NCBI RefSeq assembly: GCF_000426705.1
Contig: NZ_KE384554.1
Location: forward strand, 416,825 to 480,824
Reading direction: 5' to 3'
Length of the DNA stretch: 64,000 nt
Source: Spirochaeta cellobiosiphila DSM 17781
Lineage (GTDB): Bacteria > Spirochaetota > Spirochaetia > DSM-17781
The notes under the pieces are model-generated. The model did not search any database, was not told where the DNA came from, and worked only from the letters and a program-made list of their open reading frames with translations. Below, piece by piece: positions 1 to 8,412 of this stretch; positions within the stretch are counted from its first letter, which is position 1; the number at the start of each line of letters is the position of its first letter. The position numbers were made by a program, and so were the translations under genes.

Positions 1-95
1 AAATTAAATCCATTTTTAATAAAAAAGGAAACAAGAAAGAAATAGGGAACGACTAATCCGATGATTGCTAATGTAAAATAAATTCTTTTTTTCAT
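1..95 (-). CDS. DUF2834-like small membrane protein (partial, 3' end outside window)
   Basis: The gene runs off the left edge on the minus strand. The visible N-terminus reads MKKRIYFTLAIIGLVVPYFF and continues into a hydrophobic stretch, a single membrane segment starting almost at residue 5. It is preceded by a good ribosome site (GGAGG about five bases upstream of the ATG). The LxxxGLxxPYxFxxSFxxxNG pattern resembles the start of DUF2834 proteins, small integral membrane proteins of unknown function of about 110 residues. Only about 31 residues are visible, so the family call rests on one motif. Confidence 0.55.
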   Translation of the reverse strand, partial: MKKRIYFTLAIIGLVVPYFFLVSFFIKNGFN

Positions 96-280
96 TTTTC
101 CTCCGATGGATGGTCCAATTTCGTGATTCAGCTTAGTACAAACATACTACTCAATAATGGGCTTTCCCATTTATAATATGTTGGTTTCCCCCTTTTGCAA
201 CTGATATTGAATCTTCATTGACTTTCATTATTTTTAGAAATAAATCGGACAAGCTAATAGAATATAACATTCTAGGTGTA

Positions 281-314
281 CCTGAAAGAAGTACCTGTTT
301 ATACTTCCTTCAGG
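281..314 (-). terminator. Hairpin downstream of the phosphotransferase gene
   Basis: CCTGAAAGAAGTA (281-293) and TACTTCCTTCAGG (302-314) form a 13-bp stem with one mismatch, just past the stop codon of the leftward gene that ends at 335. There is no clear U-run on the minus strand, so termination strength is uncertain. Confidence 0.4.
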
Positions 315-334
315 CTTACAATTATATTTCCTTT

Positions 335-1321
335 TTAAAATCCTATAAAATATGAATTCTTCCTATCAGTTAATTTTCTAATAAGATCATTCATCCAATC
401 AGAATTATCCTCACAGACAGCTAGGTCAATAGATCTTTGTAGCTTTTTATAAGATATAAAATGATGCAATCTATAGAAATTGGGCATCTGTAGGAGTTCT
501 TCCCTAGAGATATTATTTACGTTTCTATAGCCTTTAATAAACGATAGAAATCTTTCATCCTTTTCCTGGAGCTTTTTTCCATCATCAAATAAATCTCTTA
601 ATGCATAAGCAATATCTGCGACATACCATGAATAAAGGGAATCATCAAAGTCGATCGTATATAGTCCTTTTTCGTTCCAGATCACATTATCTAACTCGAA
701 ATCGTAATGGATAAGACCATAATTTTCCTTGTTCTTTCTTAAAGTCTTTAGCCAATTACTAAGATATTCATATTCCTTTAATTCTGCATAATCCATTGAT
801 TGAGATTCATTTAAATATTCTTCAATTATATCCATATGCGAACTTCTATGGACTGCAATCTCTTTAGGCATTTCTTTGAATGCGTTGTGAAGCTTTCCGA
901 GGGATTCCCCCCAAATAAGAAAGTCATTACTATCCATACTATCAATATCTTTATGCTCTCCGCATAGACGCTCAAATACACAGGTATGAAAAGTACCATA
1001 TTGAGTTTTCATGCTTTCAACATATTTATCATTGATGGAAAGAATAGGTCTTGAGATATGGATCTTTTTAGATTTTAAATACTGTAACAACGCAATCTCT
1101 GATTCAATGCTTTCTAATGAACGTTCTGAATCACTATTGAATCTGAGAACAAAGTGTTGTTCTTCCTTTTTAATATAGCATACAAAATTAGCGCTAGCAC
1201 GCCACATTTTAATCCAGTTTTCTTCATGTTTCCAATACTTTGCCAACTCTGCTGCCAATTCACAATCCCAATCTGAATTTACAGTAGAAAATACATCTCT
1301 CATTAGAGATAATTTCATCAT
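335..1321 (-). CDS. Aminoglycoside/choline-kinase-like phosphotransferase (APH family)
   Basis: This 328-residue protein has a protein-kinase-like fold of the APH phosphotransferase family, which moves the gamma phosphate of ATP to a small hydroxylated substrate. The Brenner motif HYDFELDNV (catalytic Asp, Mg-binding Asn) lies near residue 220, followed by the metal-binding IDFDD. The N-terminal region has the expected nucleotide-binding strands, with a QHFVLRFN strand. No signal peptide is present, so it should act in the cytoplasm. The start has AGGAG seven bases upstream; a second ATG follows directly. Such proteins range from antibiotic kinases to homoserine, choline or spore-coat kinases (CotS/YihE-like); the substrate cannot be told from sequence. 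The neighbours do not suggest a pathway. Confidence 0.8.
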   Translation of the reverse strand: MMKLSLMRDVFSTVNSDWDCELAAELAKYWKHEENWIKMWRASANFVCYIKKEEQHFVLRFNSDSERSLESIESEIALLQYLKSKKIHISRPILSINDKYVESMKTQYGTFHTCVFERLCGEHKDIDSMDSNDFLIWGESLGKLHNAFKEMPKEIAVHRSSHMDIIEEYLNESQSMDYAELKEYEYLSNWLKTLRKNKENYGLIHYDFELDNVIWNEKGLYTIDFDDSLYSWYVADIAYALRDLFDDGKKLQEKDERFLSFIKGYRNVNNISREELLQMPNFYRLHHFISYKKLQRSIDLAVCEDNSDWMNDLIRKLTDRKNSYFIGF

Positions 1322-1586
1322 AAGTCGCTCCTATAATTTTGCGATGTTTTAGAGTTCTCTTGATTAAAGGAAAGACTTATAATATTTATTATACTATTCG
1401 TCTTTCCACCGTTTAACTATTCTTATGTAATTATTAGTAGTACTATTCATATATTTTCTGCCTCCTTATATTTTCCCAGCCAGGAATAGCCAGAAACCGA
1501 TTTGAATTTAATTTAGACCTGAGTATAACATGTCATGTTTTTGAGATATAAGAAGAATCGTAACAACCTAATAGTTTCTTTATCAT

Positions 1587-2075
1587 TCATGAACAAATAA
1601 TTTCATAGTCAATATATGATCCACTGAAACTCGTATCAGTATTATTTTCCCTTACACGAATCTTATTAAATCCGACACTTTCGTAATTCTTTTGAGCAGC
1701 TATTAGATCCCTATTTGTTGTGACCCTAATCTTCTTCACAGTATTTTCAAAGATTCTTGAAATAGCATTTTGAAGTTGTTGCTTTCCATATTTTAAGCCT
1801 TTGTATTCTGAAATAATACAGTTATGACCTAACTCCACATACTCTGGAATATTTCTTGGATCCCAACAAACAAAACCTATAGCCTTATCTTCTAAACAAG
1901 TGATAATACAACAGCTATCAGCTATTGTTAGGTTGTCATAAAAGAAGTCATCACATTCTTGCCAATTAGACAGAAAATGTTCCTTGTATCTAATATCAAA
2001 TGAATAGGCCTTTTCAAGGAGATTGAACAATATCCCTCTTTTAAAATCACTCGGTTTTCGAAACTCAATTTTCAT
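1587..2075 (-). CDS. GNAT-family N-acetyltransferase
   Basis: This 162-residue protein fits the single-domain GNAT fold, which transfers an acetyl group from acetyl-CoA to an amine. An N-terminal strand-helix (KIEFRKPSDF) is followed by a central beta-bulge region (KAIGFVCWDP). The acetyl-CoA loop region is EYKGLKYGKQQLQNAI near residues 90-105, and the C-terminus has the usual ...RDLIAAQKNYESVGFNKI helix-strand. The canonical Q/RxxGxG/A loop is degenerate (KGLKYGK). It is soluble, with no signal peptide. Substrate unknown. It lies downstream of a decayed gene and appears monocistronic. Confidence 0.75.
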   Translation of the reverse strand: MKIEFRKPSDFKRGILFNLLEKAYSFDIRYKEHFLSNWQECDDFFYDNLTIADSCCIITCLEDKAIGFVCWDPRNIPEYVELGHNCIISEYKGLKYGKQQLQNAISRIFENTVKKIRVTTNRDLIAAQKNYESVGFNKIRVRENNTDTSFSGSYIDYEIICS

Positions 2076-2141
2076 ATAGCTTCCCCTTTTTTATATCTTT
2101 TATTCCAAGGTATAATTCAAACTCTTCTGTATACACAAGAA

Positions 2142-2441
2142 CTACTTAGGCTCCAAGCTTTTATAGGAACTCTCAATCCTATCCATTTCCTTTGTAACTT
2201 CTCTAATTAACCCGTTATAGTCCTCATTGAATTCAAGATATTTGAATCTGCTAAATAAAATTTGCAATTATGAAAGTATATAACTGAAGAGTTCAACCAG
2301 GAAACACTTTATAGATCATGAATATTTCTAATTAACAACAATGTCCAGGTAGGGGCACAGCTTCATAGTTCTCCTCCCATTGCCCCCCTTTCCCTATATC
2401 CTCGATCCTGTTTCATAATAGACAACTTGGTCATTCATCAT
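2142..2441 (-). pseudogene. Decayed gene remnant between GNAT and TPR genes
   Basis: The minus strand holds disconnected coding-like pieces. An ATG at 2441/2438 behind AGAGG opens MNDQVVYYETGSRI and then stops. A second ATG near 2373 behind GGAGGAG gives MKLCPYLDIVVN and stops. Downstream, an open stretch (2267 to 2142) reads SRFKYLEFNEDYNGLIREV, then KEMDRIESSYKSLEPK and a TAG stop, which has protein-like composition. I read this as one short gene broken by several lesions, but I do not recognise the family. The 22-bp palindrome array lies directly upstream, where its promoter would be. Confidence 0.35.
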
Positions 2442-2476
2442 AGCCTCTTTACTTCTTTCATACTTACCTTTCAATA

Positions 2477-2564
2477 TTAGAAGGGCCTTCTAACAACTTT
2501 AGAAAGACCAGCTAACTTTTTTAGAAGGCCCTTCTAAAACTTTTAGATGCCCTTTCTAATTGAA
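2477..2564. repeat. Four tandem 22-bp units, each with a 17-bp palindrome
   Basis: Units start at 2477, 2499, 2521 and 2543, an exact 22-bp period. Units 1 and 3 contain perfect palindromes TTAGAAGG-N-CCTTCTAA. Units 2 and 4 keep TTAG...CTAA at the same positions, with mismatches in the inner arms. The spacers (about 5 bp) are AT-rich. A period of two helical turns puts all sites on the same DNA face, which suggests a cooperative operator array rather than a random satellite. Confidence 0.8.
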
Positions 2565-2614
2565 TAATGCTTACAGGAGAAGTCAATAGATTATGATTTG
2601 AAAAGTAAAAATAA

Positions 2615-2641
2615 GCTGTCACAAACTATCCTTGTGACAGC
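2615..2641 (-). terminator. Rho-independent terminator of the TPR gene
   Basis: The perfect 10-bp stem GCTGTCACAA (2615-2624) / TTGTGACAGC (2632-2641) has a 7-base loop. On the minus strand it is followed by TTATTTTTAC, giving a U-rich tail. It sits 14 bases past the stop of the leftward gene ending at 2656. Confidence 0.8.
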
Positions 2642-2655
2642 CATGATAGCAGTCC

Positions 2656-3543
2656 CTAAGACCATTCTTTCAGCAACATCCTTGCCTCTTTAGCATAGGC
2701 TTGCTGATCGATATTTAAGGAGGATTGTTGTCCCTCTAGTTTATTAAAAACATCTGATATAATGGTCAAAGCTTCCTCTTTGTCATCCATAGTAGGCTTA
2801 ACCTGAGCTTCATAAGCCCGAGCCTTTTCATTAGGACTAGAGGCTTTGTTATAATCAGACTTAATGTCCTCCCATTCTTTTAATCGTTTCTTAAGACTCC
2901 AGCCTCTAGCATAGAGATGACGAGCTAATTGGATGTTATAGTCATAGCGGAAGAATCCTACATCTTGTTTCTGTATTTGTTCCTTATATAAGGCCAAAGT
3001 ATAGTAACCATAACTTACTGCCCACACTTTATCACCAAACATTAATCCTCCTGGTACTTGTTCATACATTTGCCCGAGGACAAAATAAGAATCGACGAAG
3101 TCCGGATCCAATTCAACCACCTTAAGAAGATCATCACGCATAGGCTTGGCCTTTGATAAGGAATCCATAATACCATTGATGGTAGCTATCCTTCCCACAT
3201 TACCAGCTCTCCAGAAGTAACCTAATCCATTACCAGGATCAGCGGCGATGGCTTTATCAGCAGCTTCTAGACCTGATTCATATAAGGAAAGGGCTTTATC
3301 TTCATCACCGCTCCCCTGCTCTTCTAGGAATCCTGCTTGATTATAGAAGCGGGCGATTCTCCAAAGGATCTCAGCTTTTTCTTTAGAACGGGAAGCGGAA
3401 CTAAGATCTTGATTAGCTTGTTTAATACCCTCATCAATCTTGTAATCACTGAATAAATTATCTAATACAGCTAGTTTCTCCTGTGCATACACCGAAGCAA
3501 GCATTGATAGGAACAACACAATTAGTACGGTATTTCTTTTCAT
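2656..3543 (-). CDS. Secreted TPR-repeat protein
   Basis: This 295-residue protein has a cleavable signal peptide (MKRNTVLIVLFLSMLASVYA, then Gln), so it is periplasmic or surface-exposed. The mature part is helical. TPR-like units are visible around residues 75-100 (ALSLYESGLEAADKAIAADP), 100-125 (GNGLGYFWRAGNVGRIATI) and 140-160 (LLKVVELDPDFVDSYFVLG). The layout recalls the T-component (TatT-like) TPR lipoproteins of spirochaetes, but there is no lipobox cysteine and no TRAP transporter gene nearby. No enzymatic motif is seen. It is transcribed divergently from the ugpB-like gene and ends at a strong terminator. Confidence 0.7.
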   Translation of the reverse strand: MKRNTVLIVLFLSMLASVYAQEKLAVLDNLFSDYKIDEGIKQANQDLSSASRSKEKAEILWRIARFYNQAGFLEEQGSGDEDKALSLYESGLEAADKAIAADPGNGLGYFWRAGNVGRIATINGIMDSLSKAKPMRDDLLKVVELDPDFVDSYFVLGQMYEQVPGGLMFGDKVWAVSYGYYTLALYKEQIQKQDVGFFRYDYNIQLARHLYARGWSLKKRLKEWEDIKSDYNKASSPNEKARAYEAQVKPTMDDKEEALTIISDVFNKLEGQQSSLNIDQQAYAKEARMLLKEWS

Positions 3544-3602
3544 ATTTTTTTCCTTAAAATGATTTCAATAACACACTTATACCCATCGTATCCTACATTT
3601 TC

Positions 3603-3629
3603 TGTTAGAAACAATACGCAAATCTAACA
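3603..3629. promoter_or_regulatory. Inverted repeat in the divergent TPR / ugpB intergenic region
   Basis: TGTTAGA (3603-3609) and TCTAACA (3623-3629) form perfect 7-bp arms around a 13-bp spacer, roughly midway between the two divergent start codons. It is a plausible regulator site, but no cognate regulator is adjacent. Confidence 0.35.
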
Positions 3630-3698
3630 ATCAGATAATTCACAATTAACAAGGCCGTTCAACAATGTCACATCATTTAAACTGAAAGGAGAGCTTTT

Positions 3699-5045
3699 AT
3701 GAAAAGCCTTGCTAGTGTATTAAAAACAGCTTCTTTAATACTTATCACAGCCCTAACATTGATGGGGTGTCAAAAAAAACAAACACCCCAAACAGTCTCG
3801 AAATCATCTGATGGACCTGTAGAAATAGAGTTTTGGCATGCCTTCAGTGATGCCCCACGATCCGATTGGATTCAAGAACGTGCGGATGAATGGAATGCAC
3901 AACACAAGGATTACAAAGTAGTTCCCGCTCGAAAGGGAAGTTATCGAGAGACACTTCAAGCCGCCGTATTAGCCGCACGACAGGGAGATGCTCCCCATAT
4001 CGTCCAGCTATTTGAAGTCGGTAGTCAGCTAGCTAAAGATTCAGGGATATTTGAACCGGTAGGTAACATCGGACAATTTGATACTTCCGATTACATTGCC
4101 CCTGTTTTAAATTACTATACCCTTGACGGAACTGTTAATTCCATTCCTTTCAATAGTTCTAGCCCCATCCTTTATTACAACAAAGATATGATGAAACAAG
4201 CCGGGTTAGATCCATCCAATCCTCCTACAACATTGGAAGAACTAACAGCGGCTTGTGAAAAAGCTCAAGCTGCAGGAATCAAAAATGCAAAAATCACATT
4301 CGCCCTTCATAGCTGGTATGTAGAAGAATGGCTGGCAGAACAAGGAGCTCCCTTAGTTAATAATGATAATGGCCGAAAAGGCAGAGCAACGGAAGTTCTT
4401 CTCGAAAGCAAAGCTGTTAAGAAAATCTTTAACTGGTTCAAAGATACGAATGACAAAGGGCTCTATTCCTACACTGGTAAACTAGAAGACTGGAATGGTT
4501 CAGAAGCTATCTTTGAAGAAGGTAAGGCGATGTTTTTTATCACATCAACAGCAGATGTAGGGAATGTAGAGACTAACGTATCTGGTAAGTTTGAAATGGG
4601 TACTGGTTTATATCCCATCCCTTCTGGAACCAAAAGAAATGGGACCGTTATTGGAGGAGCTAGTGTCTGGATCACTAAAGGACATTCTGATGAAGAATTG
4701 GAGGCCTCCCGTGACTTCGTTCTCTTTATGACAAACACCGATAATATGATCAGCTGGCATAAATTAACAGGTTACTATCCTGTGCGCACAAGCTCTGTTA
4801 ACAAACTAAAAGAAGAAGGCTGGTTTGAAACCGAACCTTTAAGAACGATAGCTTTTAAGCAATTACTTGAAACCATTCCTAACAGTTACACTGCCGGTGC
4901 TTTAATGGGCTCCTTCATGGATACTAGAACCATAGTGGAAGAAGCCTTACAAAAGGTTATCTCCGGTAAAAGTGTTGAGGAATCACTTAAGGAAGCAAAA
5001 GTTTTGGCGGATACAAAACTTAAAGAATATAACGATTCTCTTTAA
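3699..5045 (+). CDS. ugpB: Sugar / glycerol-3-phosphate ABC transporter binding lipoprotein
   Basis: This is a 448-residue family 1 extracellular solute-binding protein. The N-terminus is a lipoprotein signal with lipobox LMGC (Cys about residue 24). Mature features include VEIEFWHAFSD, the pre-hinge motif APHIVQLFEVG, NSIPFNSSSPILYYNKDMMKQAGLDP and GGASVWITKG, all typical of the UgpB branch. It would bind a glycerol phosphodiester or an oligosaccharide at the outer face of the inner membrane and deliver it to the two permeases that follow. The ribosome site AAAGGAGAG precedes the ATG. A hairpin separates it from the permease genes, consistent with higher expression of the binding protein. 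The gene symbol is by family resemblance only; the substrate is not proven. Confidence 0.82.
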   Translation: MKSLASVLKTASLILITALTLMGCQKKQTPQTVSKSSDGPVEIEFWHAFSDAPRSDWIQERADEWNAQHKDYKVVPARKGSYRETLQAAVLAARQGDAPHIVQLFEVGSQLAKDSGIFEPVGNIGQFDTSDYIAPVLNYYTLDGTVNSIPFNSSSPILYYNKDMMKQAGLDPSNPPTTLEELTAACEKAQAAGIKNAKITFALHSWYVEEWLAEQGAPLVNNDNGRKGRATEVLLESKAVKKIFNWFKDTNDKGLYSYTGKLEDWNGSEAIFEEGKAMFFITSTADVGNVETNVSGKFEMGTGLYPIPSGTKRNGTVIGGASVWITKGHSDEELEASRDFVLFMTNTDNMISWHKLTGYYPVRTSSVNKLKEEGWFETEPLRTIAFKQLLETIPNSYTAGALMGSFMDTRTIVEEALQKVISGKSVEESLKEAKVLADTKLKEYNDSL

Positions 5046-5054
5046 TAATCTCCT

Positions 5055-5087
5055 AAGCCTGTTCCTTAGGACAAAGGGAACAGGCTT
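5055..5087 (+). terminator. Intercistronic hairpin between binding protein and permease genes
   Basis: AAGCCTGTTCC (5055-5065) pairs with GGAACAGGCTT (5077-5087), an 11-bp stem followed by TTATTC. Its place between the binding-protein and permease genes suggests partial termination or 3'-end protection that lowers permease relative to binding protein. Confidence 0.65.
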
Positions 5088-5108
5088 TTATTCAATGATG
5101 AAACAACT

Positions 5109-6038
5109 ATGAAAAAGAACCCCCTATTTAAGAGCAAAAAGACCATTATCATTGGTCTAGTCCCTACTATCATCATATTGATAGTGTTCCTGTACATACC
5201 TGTATTTCAGGGTATCTCATTGAGTTTTCACAGAGCGAACTTACTACTGGGTACTCGTAAATTCATAGGTTGGGATAATTATCTGAACCTTTGGCGACCA
5301 CCTCTATCGCCCGCTTATTTTCAAGCCCTATTCCAGACTATCCTGTTATCTGTATTTATTATATTTCCCGGGATAGCCCTGTCCTATATCTTAGCCCTTC
5401 TTGCTCATCAACCCATAAAAGGGGCCAGGCTCTATAGGATACTTCTCATTTGGCCCTTTGCCCTGTCACCAGCTGTGGCAGGAACCATTATGTCCTTTAT
5501 TTTTAATCCTGAAGTTGGGATTGTTAATCAAATACTCGAACCAGTGTTCCACATCAAACCCAGGTGGCTTGATACGCCAATCCTTACTTTTTTCCTAGTC
5601 GTAGGAGCTAGTATCTGGAAAAACCTCGGTTATAATATTGTCTTTTATCTGGCCGCCTTTCGTAATGTTCCTAAGGAATTAATGGAAGCGGCAGAAATAG
5701 ATGGTGCAGGATGGCTTAGACGTAATGTTTTCATTCGATTTCCCCTGGTAGGACCAATCACTTTTTTCCTCATCTTTACAAATCTATCCTACAGTTTCTT
5801 TGAGATATTTGGATTAGTCGACATCCTGACAAAAGGAGGCCCTATTGGATCGGGTGTTTTTGATAACACAGGAGTGACGACGAACTTAATCTATAAGATA
5901 TTCCAGGATGGATTCGGAGGATCCAGTAATATTGGATTTGCCGCCAGTCAGGGAGTCATACTTCTGATCATCATTGCAGGACTGACTTTTCTCCAGTTCA
6001 GATTAGGTTCTGCAAAAGTTTATTATGGAGGTGAATGA
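5109..6038 (+). CDS. ugpA: ABC sugar transporter permease, UgpA/MalF type
   Basis: This 309-residue inner-membrane protein has about six membrane segments, the first at residues 13-35. The cytoplasmic EAA loop ELMEAAEIDGAGWLRRNVFIRFP is the docking site for the ATPase. The N-terminal LVPTIIILIVFLYIPVFQGI and the C-terminal segment fit UgpA. The start has no recognisable ribosome site. A tiny open frame (MMKQL, 5095-5112) ends in a TGA overlapping this ATG as ATGA, so translation may be coupled. It partners with the following UgpE-like permease, whose start overlaps its stop by four bases. No ATPase gene is adjacent. Confidence 0.85.
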   Translation: MKKNPLFKSKKTIIIGLVPTIIILIVFLYIPVFQGISLSFHRANLLLGTRKFIGWDNYLNLWRPPLSPAYFQALFQTILLSVFIIFPGIALSYILALLAHQPIKGARLYRILLIWPFALSPAVAGTIMSFIFNPEVGIVNQILEPVFHIKPRWLDTPILTFFLVVGASIWKNLGYNIVFYLAAFRNVPKELMEAAEIDGAGWLRRNVFIRFPLVGPITFFLIFTNLSYSFFEIFGLVDILTKGGPIGSGVFDNTGVTTNLIYKIFQDGFGGSSNIGFAASQGVILLIIIAGLTFLQFRLGSAKVYYGGE

Positions 6039-6937
6039 TGAAGCATAATAAGTTGAATCACTTTTTTATTCATATCATTCTTAGTGTTGCCTGTTTCTTT
6101 ATAGTATTCCCCATCCTCTATGCTCTTATTAAGGCTTCCCAATCGGAGGCTTATGTATTAGGCCCTAGCCTTATGCCCGGTAAGGAATTATTCCGTAACA
6201 TAATAAGGGTATGGGATTCGGCAAATATGTCCCAGTTTATGGGCAATACCTTTATCATTGCCCTTATAGTGACTATAGGGAAAACTATCTTGTCCCTAGG
6301 AGCTGCTTTGGTCTTGGTCTATTTTTCCTTCCCCTTGCAAAATGCCCTATTTGTCTTCATCCTCATCACGTTATTAATGCCTACAGAAATCTTAATCGTA
6401 GGTCTGTTTGATCTTATTAGTCTGCAGCCACCCGGTTCATTGACAGAACTAATGACTTACCTCATTAATCCTCTGAATTATCTCGTCCATCCTCTGGAAT
6501 ATGGCTTGGGTTGGAATAATAGTTATCTGGCTATTATTGTTCCTTTCTTAGCCTCTGCAACAGGAACCTTTCTCTTTAGGCAACACTTTCTCTCTATTCC
6601 AAAAGCCTTAGGAGACGCGGCCCGAATGGACGGCGCCGGCCCCTTACGATACCTTTGGCACGTCCTCATTCCTATGAGTTGGAATACCATTGGTGCTTTG
6701 AGTGTGATTCAATTTGTCTATGTCTGGAATCAATACTTATGGCCGAGAGTCATCATCCGCAGAGAAGAACAGCAGATGGTTCAAGTAGGACTTAACCTAC
6801 TGATTGGTGTGGGGGAAGGAATACAGTGGAATGTGGTCATGGCAGGAGTCATCATCACCATGATTCCTCCCCTACTGGTCTTCCTTGTACTCCATGAACA
6901 ATTTATTAAGGGCTTTGCTCTAACAGAAAGTAAATAG
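6035..6937 (+). CDS. ugpE: ABC sugar transporter permease, UgpE/MalG type
   Basis: This 300-residue inner-membrane permease has six predicted membrane helices. The EAA loop reads ALGDAARMDGAGPLRYLWHVLIP. The C-terminus MAGVIITMIPPLLVFLVLHE followed by QFIKGFALTESK closely follows the UgpE pattern, which supports the glycerol-3-phosphate/sugar branch assignment of the operon. The start overlaps the ugpA-like stop by four bases (ATGA), indicating translational coupling. The gene ends two bases from the convergent DUF445 gene, with no terminator hairpin visible in between. Confidence 0.85.
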   Translation: MMKHNKLNHFFIHIILSVACFFIVFPILYALIKASQSEAYVLGPSLMPGKELFRNIIRVWDSANMSQFMGNTFIIALIVTIGKTILSLGAALVLVYFSFPLQNALFVFILITLLMPTEILIVGLFDLISLQPPGSLTELMTYLINPLNYLVHPLEYGLGWNNSYLAIIVPFLASATGTFLFRQHFLSIPKALGDAARMDGAGPLRYLWHVLIPMSWNTIGALSVIQFVYVWNQYLWPRVIIRREEQQMVQVGLNLLIGVGEGIQWNVVMAGVIITMIPPLLVFLVLHEQFIKGFALTESK

Positions 6938-6939
6938 AA

Positions 6940-8412
6940 TTAGTATCCCAGTAGTTTTAATAAAACCTGGGATCCTCCAATGACGCCCCCTAATAAAGCA
7001 CCGAAAAGATTGATATATCTGAGGTGCTTTTTAATAACAATTAGAAGAAGTTCTTCTACCTGTTCTATATCCAAAGTATTAATACGATCTTCAACAAGAG
7101 CTTGCAAATTAAGACTGGCCAAGGCTTGGGGAGCTTTCTGACGTACTAAAGACAAAGCCCCCTTCGTTAATTGATTATCCACAGTTTCTTTTAAAGATCC
7201 TGTATTTGGTAGCCAGGATTTTAATTCAAGATGGAAACCACCCTTATTTTGGTTATCAGCTAAAATGGTAGTGATTCGACGAGAAAGATGTTCTGACAAG
7301 ACTTGGTAGTCCTTGCCATAGAATAAATGAATCAGACTTTTAATGTCTGTGCTTGTTAATTTATTAACAACACTGTGAACCATATTATATAACTGATTCT
7401 GAGGACCTTCTGAAGTAATGGCATTAAGAATCCTTTCATGGGCATTCATAACCATAGAAACCAGGTCCTCTTTGTCTTTACCAATAATCTGGGCTATGGT
7501 CTTACCTTTATATTCTTCCCAATATTTGTTCATGTTCTGTAAGAAGAGAGACTTTTGTTCACCATCCTTGAATAACATCTCTGCTTGAGAGATGAAATCC
7601 TCAATGATATCGGGCATCCTTTCATGAAGGGTCTTATCATACTGTGCTGCAGATACGAAGAACTTCTGCATAGTGTTTAATTTCTGTAGAACATCCTGGA
7701 TGAAGAAACGGCCCCGAAGGGCTAAGTCCTGCCTGGTTTTATCTTGACTCAATAAATATAAAACCAGATGACCTAAAGGTTCCCAAAGGAAGCCCAGTAG
7801 GGACTGAACCTTATGGAATTTATCATCCCCAATGATTCTATCGAGGGGATAATCCTCTTTGATCCAGAGGAGGACACGATCCCTAATGACCTCAGTAATC
7901 TGATACCAGATATTAGAATGGATAAGAGTATTTGTAAGAGTCTGTGAATCCTGATGAGGGTCAAAACCTTTGAGAAGATCAATTATTTTATCATCTTCCC
8001 AGTTTTGAATGAGGATATTAATCCTTTCACTTATCCACTTACGAGTGTCTGCTTGGGTTAAGAAATCCTTAAACCAATCACCGTTACCCTGTAGATATTG
8101 GCCTAAATCTGTAGATAGGATCTGGGTGGTAAATTGACTGACCTGTTCATGAACCGTAGCTTCAAAGCCTCCTCCCTCCAGGTGTTTGGATAAAACTTCT
8201 TCTGTTAATAGCTTTTCAGATACCATCTTACCAATATTACGGGCCAGGCTTTCCCTTTGTCTGGGGATGATACCAGGTGTAAAAGGAAGGGGAATACCAA
8301 ATATTTTCTTCTTGGTAAAAGGTCTGAATAACATTTTGATTGCTAAAGCATTAGTAACATAGCCAATGATAGCACCTAACAAAGGAGGAAGAACGTAAGT
8401 TATCCACTCCAT
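6940..8412 (-). CDS. DUF445 family membrane-anchored protein
   Basis: This 490-residue protein belongs to the DUF445 (YheB-like) family of unknown function. The N-terminal signature is WITYVLPPLLGAIIGYVTNA, followed by LAIKMLFRP and a proline-rich segment PFTPGIIPRQRESLARNIG. A C-terminal membrane segment (NLFGALLGGVIGGSQVLLKL) ends the protein, so both termini are membrane-associated around a long, helical soluble centre. The ATG follows directly on the stop of the SH3 lipoprotein gene. It is the last gene of the leftward htrA-uvrB-SH3-DUF445 operon. No catalytic motif is visible. Confidence 0.85.
   Translation of the reverse strand: MEWITYVLPPLLGAIIGYVTNALAIKMLFRPFTKKKIFGIPLPFTPGIIPRQRESLARNIGKMVSEKLLTEEVLSKHLEGGGFEATVHEQVSQFTTQILSTDLGQYLQGNGDWFKDFLTQADTRKWISERINILIQNWEDDKIIDLLKGFDPHQDSQTLTNTLIHSNIWYQITEVIRDRVLLWIKEDYPLDRIIGDDKFHKVQSLLGFLWEPLGHLVLYLLSQDKTRQDLALRGRFFIQDVLQKLNTMQKFFVSAAQYDKTLHERMPDIIEDFISQAEMLFKDGEQKSLFLQNMNKYWEEYKGKTIAQIIGKDKEDLVSMVMNAHERILNAITSEGPQNQLYNMVHSVVNKLTSTDIKSLIHLFYGKDYQVLSEHLSRRITTILADNQNKGGFHLELKSWLPNTGSLKETVDNQLTKGALSLVRQKAPQALASLNLQALVEDRINTLDIEQVEELLLIVIKKHLRYINLFGALLGGVIGGSQVLLKLLGY

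Noticed and set aside
2477-2564. CRISPR array
   Set aside because: The repeats are contiguous 22-bp units with only about 5-bp variable spacers and no cas genes are in the window.
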